A stretch of DNA of 64,000 nt from an uncultured Flavobacteriaceae bacterium (GTDB lineage: Bacteria; Bacteroidota; Bacteroidia; Flavobacteriales; Flavobacteriaceae), in assembly GCA_938017825.1 (NCBI GenBank), contig CALIJE010000011.1, forward strand, positions 1 to 64,000, given 5' to 3'. The position numbers were made by a program, and so were the translations under genes. Under the pieces are notes generated by a model. That model worked only from the letters and a program-made list of their open reading frames with translations, did no database searches and had not been told where the DNA came from. Positions 28,425-38,614 of this stretch are shown piece after piece (within the stretch, counting starts at the first letter, position 1; each line of letters opens with the position of its first letter).

Positions 28425-29756
28425 ATGCGGGCGTTGATACTTTTTTTCGCAGTTCTTATGCTTCCTTTTTCAGGGGTGGCACAGCAATATGAATTGCCGA
28501 AACATAAGAACTATGAAAAAGTAAAGTTTCAGTTGATCAATAACCTCATTATTATTCCCTTGGAGGTGAATGGAAGCAAGCTATCGTTCATCTTGGATTC
28601 TGGTGTAAGCAAGCCAATACTCTTCAATTTGGCCGAACAAGACTCCATTCAGATCAACAAAGTATCGGAAATTACCATTAATGGTTTGGGTTCTGGGGAA
28701 CCCATAAAAGCGTTGAGCTCTAAGGAAAATCGATTTCGTTTGGGTGCTGCTCAAAATAACGCCCAGAGGCTTTATGTAGTGCTAGATCGTGATAAGAACT
28801 TTTCACCTAATCTTGGTATCCCCATACATGGTATTATCGGTTACGATATTTTCAGGGATTTTATTGTTGACATTAATTATTCGAAGAAGGTATTGCGATT
28901 ATACCGCCCTGGCTCGTATGAGCACAAGCCAGACAAAAAGAAAGAGGTTATTCCACTGCATGTTATAAATAAGAAGGCCTATGTTGACGGATTCGTATTT
29001 CTTGAGAATAAGAAAAAAGTGCCCTTGAAACTGCTTGTGGATTCTGGGAGCAGTGACGCGCTTTGGTTGTTCGAAAGCGATTCAATTGCCGTACCCAACA
29101 AGCACTATGATGACTTCTTAGGCAGCGGTCTTAATGGCTCTGTTTTTGGCAAGCGTAGTATGGTCAAAGGAATACAAATTGGTAATTTTTTCCTCAAGGA
29201 TGCCAAAACCTCCTTTCCGGATATGGTGCATTTCGATCAGATTATGAATTTAGGAGGTCGAAATGGCAGTTTGGGTGGTGAGGTTTTAAAGCGTTTCAAT
29301 ATGGTCTTTGATTATCGCGGGGGTACGATTACCCTCAAAAAGAATTCCAATTTTAACAAGGCCTATCAATACAACATGAGCGGTATTGAAATACAACATG
29401 ACGGCTTGCGCTATATTTCGGAACGAATTACAAACAGAAAAAGGCAAGAGGAGGAAGATTCAGAGTCTTTTGGTAATGTACAATTACTCTTCGAAACACA
29501 AACGCGTTTGAGTTTGGTGCCAGAGATAATCGTTTCCGGAATTAGGGCCGGGAGTCCGGCTAAGGATGCCGGTTTGCAAGAGGGCGACGTAATTTTAGCG
29601 GTAAATGGTAAAAAAGTGCACAGTTACAAACTACAGGAAATCATGTTTATGCTCAATGAACGCGAGGGTAAAAGGGTGCGCTTGCTGATCGAACGTGCCA
29701 ATAGTGACATGACAATTACCTACGAACTAAAAAACATGTTTAAAGAAAAACCCTGA
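28425..29756 (+). CDS. Retropepsin-like aspartyl protease family protein with C-terminal PDZ domain
   Basis: Two DSG motifs (LSFILDSGVSKPILFN and LKLLVDSGSSDALWLF), C-term RAGSPAKDAGLQEGDVILAVNGKKV PDZ; signal peptide. Confidence 0.85.
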   Translation: MRALILFFAVLMLPFSGVAQQYELPKHKNYEKVKFQLINNLIIIPLEVNGSKLSFILDSGVSKPILFNLAEQDSIQINKVSEITINGLGSGEPIKALSSKENRFRLGAAQNNAQRLYVVLDRDKNFSPNLGIPIHGIIGYDIFRDFIVDINYSKKVLRLYRPGSYEHKPDKKKEVIPLHVINKKAYVDGFVFLENKKKVPLKLLVDSGSSDALWLFESDSIAVPNKHYDDFLGSGLNGSVFGKRSMVKGIQIGNFFLKDAKTSFPDMVHFDQIMNLGGRNGSLGGEVLKRFNMVFDYRGGTITLKKNSNFNKAYQYNMSGIEIQHDGLRYISERITNRKRQEEEDSESFGNVQLLFETQTRLSLVPEIIVSGIRAGSPAKDAGLQEGDVILAVNGKKVHSYKLQEIMFMLNEREGKRVRLLIERANSDMTITYELKNMFKEKP

Positions 29757-29782
29757 TAACAGCAGTTACCAGGGTTCTTTAT
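29749..29782 (+). terminator. Probable terminator at 3' end of aspartyl protease gene
   Basis: AACCCTGATAAC-AGCA-GTTACCAGGGTTCTTT, one mismatch. Confidence 0.55.
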
Positions 29783-29799
29783 GAATTATGTTTTGATAT

Positions 29800-30186
29800 T
29801 TATTTACCGTCAGGGTTTACAACCTCTCCAGTTATTTTCAAAACAACGGTAGGGGTATCCGCATTAGAAATCACCGTAATGGCCTTTCTGATAGGATTTA
29901 CCCTATTGGTATCATATTTAACCTGAATCTCACCAGTTTCACCTGGCATGATCGGTGCATCCGGTTTTTTCGGAATCGTACAACCACAGCTAGATTTTAC
30001 ATCGCTAACAATCAACGGGGCATCGCCAGTATTCGTAAATTCGAATACACGAACACCGTCACTACCTTTTTCGATAGTTCCGTAGTCGATAGTTTCAGAC
30101 TTAAATTCAATTTTTGCTGCTTTATCCTGAGCTGTCATGGTAAAACCTAACAACCCTACGAATAATACAAGTACTAGTTTTTTCAT
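29800..30186 (-). CDS. DUF1573 domain-containing secreted protein
   Basis: IDYGTIEKGSDGVRVFEFTNTGDAPLIVSDVKSSCGCTIPKKPDAPIMPGETGEIQVKYDT. Confidence 0.9.
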   Translation of the reverse strand: MKKLVLVLFVGLLGFTMTAQDKAAKIEFKSETIDYGTIEKGSDGVRVFEFTNTGDAPLIVSDVKSSCGCTIPKKPDAPIMPGETGEIQVKYDTNRVNPIRKAITVISNADTPTVVLKITGEVVNPDGK

Positions 30187-30209
30187 AATGTTTTAAATTT
30201 AGGGAATTT

Positions 30210-30241
30210 CAAATGTAAATCTTTTCAGATGAACCTCCAAA
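30210..30241 (-). promoter_or_regulatory. Bacteroidota-type sigma promoter for DUF1573 gene
   Basis: Minus strand TTTG (30241-30238) - 20 nt - TACATTTG (30217-30210), 24 nt upstream of ATG 30186. Confidence 0.6.
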
Positions 30242-30383
30242 ATCCTTTTGTTATCCTTTAACGTTACTTATTTTTGTTTCGTATTCAACATCGCCTTAAA
30301 AAGCGAATAGTTATCAACATTTAACATACGGTTTCGGGGTTTTCCCGAAACCGCTTAGCATTAGACAAATACTGTACCAAAAT

Positions 30384-33014
30384 ATGCAGATTCCATCAAA
30401 ATACGATTCCCAAAAGGTAGAAAAACAATGGTATGATTACTGGATGAAACATGACTATTTTCATTCTACCCCCGATGAGCGAGAGCCTTATACCATTGTT
30501 ATTCCGCCACCAAACGTCACCGGCGTACTGCATATGGGGCATATGCTGAACAATACCATACAAGACGTTTTGACCCGTAGGGCCCGTTTAATGGGCAAAA
30601 ATGCCTGTTGGGTACCTGGTATGGACCATGCCTCGATAGCGACAGAGGCCAAAGTCGTAAAAAAGCTAAAAGATGAAGGAATTCATAAAAATGACCTCAC
30701 ACGTGAAGAATTTCTAAAGCACGCTTGGGATTGGACGGACGAATATGGAGGAGTTATCCTCGAACAACTAAAGAAACTAGGATGTTCCTGTGACTGGGCA
30801 CGTACCAAATTCACCATGGATGACGATATGTATGCCTCTGTTATCAAGGTTTTCGTCGATTTATACAACAAAGGCCTTATTTATAGAGGTTTTCGCATGG
30901 TAAATTGGGACCCGGAAGCCCTTACAACACTTTCCGATGAAGAGGTAATCTACGAGGAAAAACAGGGACTTTTGTACTATTTGGCCTATCAAATCGAAGG
31001 TTCTGATGAAAAAGTGACTATTGCAACCACGCGACCGGAAACCATATTGGGTGATACCGCTATTTGTATCAACCCAAACGACCCGCGCTATAGACATTTA
31101 AAAGGGAAAAAGGCAATTGTGCCCATCTGCAATCGGGCAATACCCATCATTGAGGATGAGTATGTTGATATGGAGTTTGGTACCGGATGCCTAAAGGTTA
31201 CGCCTGCACATGACCTAAATGACAAGGCTTTAGGTGAAAAACACCAATTAGAGGTTATCGATATCTTTAATCCAAATGCTACGCTTAATTCTTATGGTCT
31301 GCATTACAGTGGGCAAGATCGTTTTGTTGTTCGCAAAGCCATTTCGAAAGAACTGGAGGAAAATGGTTTTTTGATCAAAACAGAGCAATATCTCAATAAA
31401 GTAGGCACATCTGAGCGTACCAAGGCCGTAATTGAACCCCGACTGAGTGATCAGTGGTTCTTGAACATGACCGATTTGGTAAAACCGGCAATCAATGGCG
31501 TTTTAAAGTCGGATGATATTAAATTCTTCCCTAAAAAATTTGAAAATACCTATCGTCATTGGATGGAGAACATTCGCGATTGGAATATTAGCAGGCAGTT
31601 ATGGTGGGGCCAGCAAATACCTGCCTACTATTATGGTGATGGCAAAGATGATTTCGTCGTGGCCGAAAGTAAGGAGGCAGCACTCGAGTTAGCCAAATCC
31701 AAATCAAAAAATCCTGAGCTCGGTCTTGGGGAATTAAGACAAGATGAAGATGTTCTCGATACTTGGTTTTCTTCATGGTTATGGCCAATAAGTGTTTTTG
31801 ATGGCATATTGGATTCCGATAACAAAGAGGTGAATTACTATTACCCGACCAATGATTTGGTTACGGGCCCAGATATCCTCTTTTTCTGGGTTGCCCGTAT
31901 GATTATTTCGGGCTACGAATATCGAGGTAAGCGACCCTTTGAAAATGTTTATTTTACAGGTTTGGTGCGCGACAAGCAACGCCGTAAGATGTCTAAGTCA
32001 TTGGGGAATTCGCCAGATGCTTTGAAACTGATAGAAACCTACGGTGCAGATGGTGTTCGTGTAGGTTTGTTGTTGAGCTCGGCAGCTGGTAATGATTTAA
32101 TGTTTGATGAAGACCTTTGCCAACAGGGGAAAAATTTTGCCAATAAAATATGGAATGCCTTTCGCTTGGTCAAAGGTTGGGAGGTAAAAGACCTGCCACA
32201 ACCAGAATCGGCCAAGCTCGGAGTCGAATGGTATGCGGCCAAGTTCAACAAGACTTTGGTTGAAATTGAAGATCATTTTAGTAAATACCGCATTTCTGAT
32301 GCCTTGATGGCCATTTATAAGTTGGTTTGGGACGATTTCTGTTCTTGGTTGCTAGAAATCGTAAAACCGGCCTATCAACAGCCGATCGATCAAAAGACCT
32401 TGGATGAGGTCGTGCGCTTATTTGAAGATAACCTAAAGCTGTTACACCCTTTTATGCCCTTTTTGAGCGAAGAGGTATGGCAGCATATGGCAAAACGTAC
32501 TCCTGAGCAGGCTTTGATTGTATCGGAGTGGCCAACTACCGCAGCTCTAAATCCAGAATTGATCAGCGATTTTGAGTTTGCCACAGAGGTTATAGCTGGT
32601 GTGCGAACCATTCGTAAAGACAAAAATATTCCCATGCGCGATGCTTTGGAGCTTTTGGTATTAAATGAGGGTAATCAAGCGGCGACATGGGATACCGTAA
32701 TTTCGAAGCTCACAAATGTTTCGGCACTTTCATATGTCGAAAATTCAGTTGATGGTGCATTGAGCTTTCGGGTGAAGAGCAATGAATACTTTGTCCCTAT
32801 GGGCGGAACAATAGATGTAGAGGCCGAAATAGTAAAAATCAAGGCCGAGCTCGATTATACCAAAGGCTTTTTGAACTCAGTGCTAATAAAATTGAGCAAT
32901 GAACGTTTTGTAACTAACGCTCCAGAACAAGTAGTGGCCATGGAACGTAAAAAACAAGCTGATGCCGAGGCCAAAATTGAGACCTTGGAAAAGAGTTTGG
33001 CAAGTTTGTCCTGA
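30384..33014 (+). CDS. valS: Valine--tRNA ligase
   Basis: [47 protein letters not shown]. Confidence 0.96.
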   Translation: MQIPSKYDSQKVEKQWYDYWMKHDYFHSTPDEREPYTIVIPPPNVTGVLHMGHMLNNTIQDVLTRRARLMGKNACWVPGMDHASIATEAKVVKKLKDEGIHKNDLTREEFLKHAWDWTDEYGGVILEQLKKLGCSCDWARTKFTMDDDMYASVIKVFVDLYNKGLIYRGFRMVNWDPEALTTLSDEEVIYEEKQGLLYYLAYQIEGSDEKVTIATTRPETILGDTAICINPNDPRYRHLKGKKAIVPICNRAIPIIEDEYVDMEFGTGCLKVTPAHDLNDKALGEKHQLEVIDIFNPNATLNSYGLHYSGQDRFVVRKAISKELEENGFLIKTEQYLNKVGTSERTKAVIEPRLSDQWFLNMTDLVKPAINGVLKSDDIKFFPKKFENTYRHWMENIRDWNISRQLWWGQQIPAYYYGDGKDDFVVAESKEAALELAKSKSKNPELGLGELRQDEDVLDTWFSSWLWPISVFDGILDSDNKEVNYYYPTNDLVTGPDILFFWVARMIISGYEYRGKRPFENVYFTGLVRDKQRRKMSKSLGNSPDALKLIETYGADGVRVGLLLSSAAGNDLMFDEDLCQQGKNFANKIWNAFRLVKGWEVKDLPQPESAKLGVEWYAAKFNKTLVEIEDHFSKYRISDALMAIYKLVWDDFCSWLLEIVKPAYQQPIDQKTLDEVVRLFEDNLKLLHPFMPFLSEEVWQHMAKRTPEQALIVSEWPTTAALNPELISDFEFATEVIAGVRTIRKDKNIPMRDALELLVLNEGNQAATWDTVISKLTNVSALSYVENSVDGALSFRVKSNEYFVPMGGTIDVEAEIVKIKAELDYTKGFLNSVLIKLSNERFVTNAPEQVVAMERKKQADAEAKIETLEKSLASLS

Positions 33015-33079
33015 TTTATGTCTAGATCATCTGGTTTTGAAAATTGTATCACATTACCTTTAATTACAAAAATCGAATT

Positions 33080-33691
33080 ATGATAAGAACTTTGGTCGTA
33101 TTTACCTTATTCGCACTTTTTGCTACCGAATCTCATGCCCAAGATTATATGGATGACATCACCAATAAGGCCTGCGCTTGTATAGATGAATTGGGAGATG
33201 AGTCAGGGCGAATCCTTGAAATGAAACTAGGTCTATGCATCTTAAATGCCGCAGAACCATACCGAAGCGAGTTGTTGAAAGAACACGAACTCGATATTGC
33301 AAGTCCGGAGCAAGATGGACAAGAAATAGGCAGGATTATTGGTATGCGCATGGCAGGTGTGTGCCCCAACAAGTTAATAGCACTTACCGAAGGTAGTATA
33401 GAAGAAGAGCTAACGGATGTACCAATTTCAATTAAGGTTGAAGGAGAAGTTGTCGATGTATCTACTAATTTTATGATTCATTTTTCGATTAAGAATGAAA
33501 ACGGCAGAACAGAGAAGTACTATTGGTTTTCATTTATTTCTACAGGAATTGACCTTATTAAGGAGTATGAAAGTCTTAAAGGAAAAAATGTGGTCTTGGA
33601 CTATCACAAAGAAGAGTTTTTTGATCCAAAAATAAAGGAGTACCGTCCTTTGAACATTATCGATGCAATTCAGATCCGAACTGATGACTAA
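33080..33691 (+). CDS. Hypothetical secreted protein
   Basis: Signal peptide MIRTLVVFTLFALFATESHAQD; DDITNKACACIDEL motif. Confidence 0.6.
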   Translation: MIRTLVVFTLFALFATESHAQDYMDDITNKACACIDELGDESGRILEMKLGLCILNAAEPYRSELLKEHELDIASPEQDGQEIGRIIGMRMAGVCPNKLIALTEGSIEEELTDVPISIKVEGEVVDVSTNFMIHFSIKNENGRTEKYYWFSFISTGIDLIKEYESLKGKNVVLDYHKEEFFDPKIKEYRPLNIIDAIQIRTDD

Positions 33692-33709
33692 GTAACTGAT
33701 TTAAACATA

Positions 33710-34309
33710 ATGACCAAAGCTATTTACATTTTTATTGTACTATTTTCTTTTAGTATTTGTTCGTTTGGTCAAGATGCTGAACAGTCGGCCAAAGCATTTC
33801 AAGAAGAATTGAATGAATTCTATAGGAATCCTGAAGAATCCCCACTTAAGGAGAAGGCCAAGAATTTCAAAGGGCATCCTTTTTTTGAAATTGATAGCCT
33901 CTTTAGAGTCGAGGCTAAATTTGTAAGAACGCTACATGCGCTGCCTTTTCATATGAAAACGACGACAAGCCGCCTGCCTGTCTATGAGAAATATGGTGAA
34001 GCTACCTTTCAAATAGATGGTAGAGAATTTAGATTGACATTGTATCAAAGTCATTCCTCTAGGGAATCGGAAGAGTATAAAGACTATCTTTTTCTTCCGT
34101 TTACAGATTTGACCAATGGGCATGAAACCTATGGAGGAGGAAGATTCATAGATCTAAAAATTCCTGATGGGGATACTATAGTCATTGACTTTAATAAGTC
34201 CTATAATCCTTATTGCGCCTATAATAAAGATTACTCTTGTCCGATCCCACCCAAAGAAAATGATTTGGATATCCGAATAAGCGCCGGTGTTAAGTATGGC
34301 AAAAATTAA
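33710..34309 (+). CDS. DUF1684 domain-containing protein
   Basis: GHPFFEIDSLFRVEAKFVR...YLFLPFTDLTNGHETYGGGRFIDLKIPDGDTIVIDFNKSYNPYCAYN. Confidence 0.8.
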   Translation: MTKAIYIFIVLFSFSICSFGQDAEQSAKAFQEELNEFYRNPEESPLKEKAKNFKGHPFFEIDSLFRVEAKFVRTLHALPFHMKTTTSRLPVYEKYGEATFQIDGREFRLTLYQSHSSRESEEYKDYLFLPFTDLTNGHETYGGGRFIDLKIPDGDTIVIDFNKSYNPYCAYNKDYSCPIPPKENDLDIRISAGVKYGKN

Positions 34310-34379
34310 AAATGGCGTATCTATATAATGTGGTGGTTTGTGAGATAGGGTAGGTTCGGTCAACAATTGATACGTAGGT

Positions 34380-34763
34380 ATGTTCAAGAATACAACTCCA
34401 AAACAATTTTTATTGATCGATGGTATCGGTGCCCTGGTGACCATCTTTTTTTTAGGCATCGTTTTAGTACACTACGAACCTTATTTCGGAATGCCAAAGA
34501 CTATACTCTACGGTCTGGTAGTGGCACCCGGTATTTTTGCCTTGTATTCGTTTAGTGGATACTTTTTCTTGAAGTCAACCTGGGCAAAATATCTAAGGGT
34601 GGTAGCCTTGGGCAATTTGGCATATTGCGTTGCAACGTCGTACTTGATATTTTGTTATTACGCGAACCTTACTAGTTTGGGCCTGCTCTATTTTATTGGC
34701 GAGATTTTGGTTATTTTGATTTTGGTGTGGTTCGAATGGCGAAGTACAACGTCTAAAAGTTGA
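34380..34763 (+). CDS. Hypothetical membrane protein (4 TM-like segments)
   Basis: Hydrophobic ORF, coherent; other-frame ORFs in the same span judged spurious. Confidence 0.55.
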   Translation: MFKNTTPKQFLLIDGIGALVTIFFLGIVLVHYEPYFGMPKTILYGLVVAPGIFALYSFSGYFFLKSTWAKYLRVVALGNLAYCVATSYLIFCYYANLTSLGLLYFIGEILVILILVWFEWRSTTSKS

Positions 34764-34816
34764 CTGGCACAATTTCCGGTTTATGCTAAACCAAAAAAAT
34801 GTGTATTTTTAGTCCT

Positions 34817-35002
34817 ATGGATATCAAAAAAATACTCGGTTTAGTACTTACCTTTTTGGGTATAGGCGGTTTAATATATGCAGCTGTTTTGTACGTTAAC
34901 GGCACAGGTGAATTTAAAGTTTTGGCCGTTTACGGAATACTCGGGGCCATTTTCTTCTTTTCGGGCATGAGTCTTATTCGGCGAATTGGTAGTCCGAAAT
35001 AA
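34817..35002 (+). CDS. Small hypothetical membrane protein
   Basis: MDIKKILGLVLTFLGIGGLIYAAVLYVNGTGEFKVLAVYGILGAIFFFSGMSLIRRIGSPK, two TM helices. Confidence 0.55.
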   Translation: MDIKKILGLVLTFLGIGGLIYAAVLYVNGTGEFKVLAVYGILGAIFFFSGMSLIRRIGSPK

Positions 35003-35040
35003 TAATCTACCGCTTCCGTCCTAAGGTAAAGAGTGTTATC

Positions 35041-35754
35041 TTGGTTGCAGACCACAACACAACTATTTCTAGACCATTGTTTAAGAAGACACTTAAGTTT
35101 TTCGGGAAGACCCTACTATACTTTCTCGGTTTTGTTGCACTGTACTTGCTTATAGGTTTCTGTTTGTCTAAAATCACGGTGCATAACGAACCAAATGCAC
35201 CAGATGAAATGGCAATTTATATATTGACCAATGGCGTACATACTGATATTGTGATGCCGGTCAAAACACCCTATGTAGACTGGAGCGAACGACTTCCATT
35301 TCAAAATACTGTATCGGCGAATAAGGCGTATACGTATATTGCCATGGGCTGGGGTGATAAAGGTTTTTACTTGCAGACCCCAACCTGGGGCGACTTAAAG
35401 TTTTCTATTGCTTTTAAGGCTGCAACAGGATTGAGTTCTACTGCAATGCACACTACCTATTATCGCTCGATGCGTGTTGGTGACAGTTGTAAAAAAATAA
35501 TGATCAGTCATGAACAATACCAAAAATTAGTTGCGCATATTTCAGGGAGTTTTCGAAAAGATAGCAATGGTAATTTTATAAACATCGAAACTGATGCACA
35601 GTATGGCAATGCAGATGCTTTTTATGAGGCAAATGGGAGTTACAGTATGCTGACAACATGCAATACTTGGGCAAATACAAGTCTTAAGGTAATCGGGGAA
35701 AAAGCTTGTTTATGGACAGCTTTTGATTCTGGTATTTTTGAAAAGCATCAGTGA
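35041..35754 (+). CDS. TIGR02117 / DUF2459 family protein
   Basis: MAIYILTNGVHTDIVMPVKTPYVDWSE...AMGWGDKGFYLQTPTWGDLKFSIAFKAATGLSSTAMHTTYY. Confidence 0.8.
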   Translation: MVADHNTTISRPLFKKTLKFFGKTLLYFLGFVALYLLIGFCLSKITVHNEPNAPDEMAIYILTNGVHTDIVMPVKTPYVDWSERLPFQNTVSANKAYTYIAMGWGDKGFYLQTPTWGDLKFSIAFKAATGLSSTAMHTTYYRSMRVGDSCKKIMISHEQYQKLVAHISGSFRKDSNGNFINIETDAQYGNADAFYEANGSYSMLTTCNTWANTSLKVIGEKACLWTAFDSGIFEKHQ

Positions 35755-35845
35755 AATCTTGCCATCTTTTAAGGATAGGTGGAGAATTACAGGTATTTCT
35801 ATGTGCTAGAATGTAGTTTTGAATCATTAAATCCAAAGACTAATT

Positions 35846-36421
35846 ATGGATGAAATAATACATTCGATTATTTCGCAATATACTCCACTTTCGGCCGAGA
35901 CCATAGTTGATTTTAAAAAGTATAGCGAAATTCGAAAAGTCAATAAGGGTGATATTTTGGTCAAAGAAGGCGAGTACTCTCATGAACTTTACTATGTGGC
36001 CAAAGGTGGCGCCAGGGCATATTATTTAAAGGATGGCAAGACCATTACCGATTGGTTTGCTTTTGACAACGATTTTATTTCGGCTATTGTCAGCTTCTTC
36101 TTGGGAATACCGAGTCAGCACTATATTGAAATTTTGGAAGATACTACCCTGTTGGTTTTGCAAAGACAGGATATCGATACCTTATGCAATAAACATCACG
36201 ACTTTGAACGACTCGGACGTTTAAGCACCACCAAGACCATGCTTCAGTTGCAACAACGAATTGTTTCCTTGCAATTTAAATCATCAAGGGAACGCTATGA
36301 GAGCTTGCTCGAGAACTACCCTCATATCGAATTAAGGGCACCATTGGGTGATATTGCATCGTACCTAGGAATTACTCAAGAGACCCTAAGTCGTATTCGC
36401 AACCCAAATAATGGAATTTGA
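35846..36421 (+). CDS. Crp/Fnr family transcriptional regulator
   Basis: cNMP-binding-like domain (KGDILVKEGEYSHELYYVAKGGARAYYLKDGK) + HTH LGDIASYLGITQETLSRIR. Confidence 0.85.
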   Translation: MDEIIHSIISQYTPLSAETIVDFKKYSEIRKVNKGDILVKEGEYSHELYYVAKGGARAYYLKDGKTITDWFAFDNDFISAIVSFFLGIPSQHYIEILEDTTLLVLQRQDIDTLCNKHHDFERLGRLSTTKTMLQLQQRIVSLQFKSSRERYESLLENYPHIELRAPLGDIASYLGITQETLSRIRNPNNGI

Positions 36422-36458
36422 TTTATGTCAAAGGATAAGGCCCTGAGCCACATTACCT

Positions 36459-36869
36459 TTGACGAAAAAGAAGATGAATACACCTCTTATTATTGCCAAT
36501 TTTCTTGCATTTTTCACCTTTTTGATACATACTTTCGCTGGAGACAGGGAGTATAGAAAAATTGAGCCCGAAATTGGAAGTCCTGAGCGCTTGCGTATTT
36601 TTTGGACAATGGGAAGGGGTGCGTTTCACATCGTATCGGCCGATTTTTTATTGGCAACCATCGGATTGGCTCTCATAAATTTCACCTCATATTTTGAGGA
36701 AAGTGGCCTATTGCTCAACCTGCTTGCACTATATTTCTTTGGATACGGTCTTGCTTTTTTGATTAGTTTGATTATTTCAAAAAAGTTTCCTAATATCTAT
36801 CTTAAGATGTGGCAATGGCTGTTACTGATGATAACGGCAGCGTTTATTTATTGGGGAAAAGTATACTGA
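36459..36869 (+). CDS. Hypothetical membrane protein
   Basis: 4 TM-like helices; coherent ORF in tight + strand array. Confidence 0.55.
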   Translation: MTKKKMNTPLIIANFLAFFTFLIHTFAGDREYRKIEPEIGSPERLRIFWTMGRGAFHIVSADFLLATIGLALINFTSYFEESGLLLNLLALYFFGYGLAFLISLIISKKFPNIYLKMWQWLLLMITAAFIYWGKVY

Positions 36870-36888
36870 AAGCCAAAATTTTACTGCT

Positions 36889-37464
36889 ATGAACATTCTC
36901 ATTATTAATGGTCACCCAGATGCGGAAAGCTACAATTGGGCCTTGGCCGATGCCTATAAAAAAGGGGCGGTCAAGGCCGGAGCGGAAGTTCAAGAAATAC
37001 GAATTGCCGAACTTGATTTTAATGTGAATCTTGAATTTGGTTACCGAAAACGTACAGAATTAGAACCTGATTTACTGGCCGCACAAGAACAAATAAAATG
37101 GGCAGATCATATTGTCTGGGTCTATCCGGTATGGTGGGGATCGGTACCTGCAATCCTAAAAGGGTTTTTAGACCGGGTCTTGCTTCCAGGCTTTGCATTT
37201 AAAAAGCGGGAAGGTTCCGTTTGGTGGGATAAGTATTTAACGGGTAAAACATCGCGAATTATATGTACCATGGATCAACCAACATGGTACTATCGTTGGA
37301 TGAATGGCCGACCAAGCCATACAGCGATGAAAAAGTTGACCATGAATTTCATCGGCATCAAAAAAGTGCGCATCACCGCGATTGGTCCCTTGCGTTTATC
37401 AAAATCCGATTTTAGACAAAAATGGCTTAGAAGGGTAGAAACTTTGGGTGAACGCATGAAATAG
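36889..37464 (+). CDS. NAD(P)H-dependent oxidoreductase (flavodoxin-like fold)
   Basis: ILIINGHPDAESYNWALADAYKKGA...HIVWVYPVWWGSVPAILKGFLDRVLLPGFAF. Confidence 0.88.
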   Translation: MNILIINGHPDAESYNWALADAYKKGAVKAGAEVQEIRIAELDFNVNLEFGYRKRTELEPDLLAAQEQIKWADHIVWVYPVWWGSVPAILKGFLDRVLLPGFAFKKREGSVWWDKYLTGKTSRIICTMDQPTWYYRWMNGRPSHTAMKKLTMNFIGIKKVRITAIGPLRLSKSDFRQKWLRRVETLGERMK

Positions 37465-37497
37465 TTATCTTTAAGTTGCTTGAAAACTTAAAGTATC

Positions 37498-38613
37498 ATG
37501 AATAAATTCCTTTTGCTATTTCTGCTAATCTTCGTCGGCGCTCGAGGTGTTGCCCAAGATGAAATCGCTTTTAATGCACAGACGCCAAATGAGTTTGGCA
37601 TCACTAGTGTTCAGGCCGATTCTATTTATGACAAGGTCAAGAAGCTTCCAGATGAGTCGCAGCTATCTTTTGCGCTTATAAAAAATGGAAAGGTCCACTT
37701 TTACGGCATTCGAAGAAAAAATGATTCTATTTTCAGTATTGAAAATCACCAAAGTGTATTCGAAATAGGTTCTATTTCCAAGGTTTTTACTTCGACTTTG
37801 TTAGCTGCTTTTGTAGGTGATGGTAAGGTGAAGCTTAAAGATAACATCAACGACTACTTGGATATTCCGTTTAAGGAGGATCAAAAAATCAGCTTTCAGA
37901 ACTTATCCAATCATACATCCGGACTTCCGCGACTTCCGACCAACTTAGAACTTGATTTTATTCATCGTAACAACCCCTATGCGCGATATGATGAGGCAAG
38001 GCTGCACCTATATCTTAAAGATACCATGGCTTTGGGTGTAGATACCAAAATAGGTGAGTTTGGCTACTCTAACCTAGGTGCTGGTTTATTGGGTTATACC
38101 TTGGAAAAGCTTTCGAATAGCGATTATCAATCGCTATTGAAAGAAAGAATTACCAGTAAATTCGGAATGAACCGCACCACAACCGATAGATCTGAGATAA
38201 GCTCGTTTTTGGTTCCTGGCAGAAATGGTGGCACTATTGTACCAAATTGGGATTTGGCGATTTTAGTAGGTGCTGGGGGTATTGTCTCAACAACGGAAGA
38301 TCTTTCTAAATTCGCTCTGGCCCAATATGATAAGGCCAATAAGGAAATGGCCCTGACTAGATTAAAAACAAAGGAAGTGAATGAGCGAACTGGCATTGGC
38401 CTTGGTTGGTTTATTTATAAAGCCAATAAGAACACCCTCTATACCCATGACGGGGGAACAGGAGGTTATACCTCCTCCATGATTATTGATTGCAAGAACA
38501 AGAACGGGGTAGTGGTATTGTCCAATATTTCGGCCCTCGGGAGAGGAACCGACAAGGTAAATGCGGTTTCTAAATCGTTGCTGCTTACGCTTGGGGATTA
38601 TAAAGAAAAATAG
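37498..38613 (+). CDS. Serine hydrolase (class C beta-lactamase-like)
   Basis: FEIGSISKVFTSTLLA (SxxK), YSNLGAGLLGYTLE (YxN), HDGGTGGYTSSM. Confidence 0.88.
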   Translation: MNKFLLLFLLIFVGARGVAQDEIAFNAQTPNEFGITSVQADSIYDKVKKLPDESQLSFALIKNGKVHFYGIRRKNDSIFSIENHQSVFEIGSISKVFTSTLLAAFVGDGKVKLKDNINDYLDIPFKEDQKISFQNLSNHTSGLPRLPTNLELDFIHRNNPYARYDEARLHLYLKDTMALGVDTKIGEFGYSNLGAGLLGYTLEKLSNSDYQSLLKERITSKFGMNRTTTDRSEISSFLVPGRNGGTIVPNWDLAILVGAGGIVSTTEDLSKFALAQYDKANKEMALTRLKTKEVNERTGIGLGWFIYKANKNTLYTHDGGTGGYTSSMIIDCKNKNGVVVLSNISALGRGTDKVNAVSKSLLLTLGDYKEK

Positions 38614-38614
38614 C

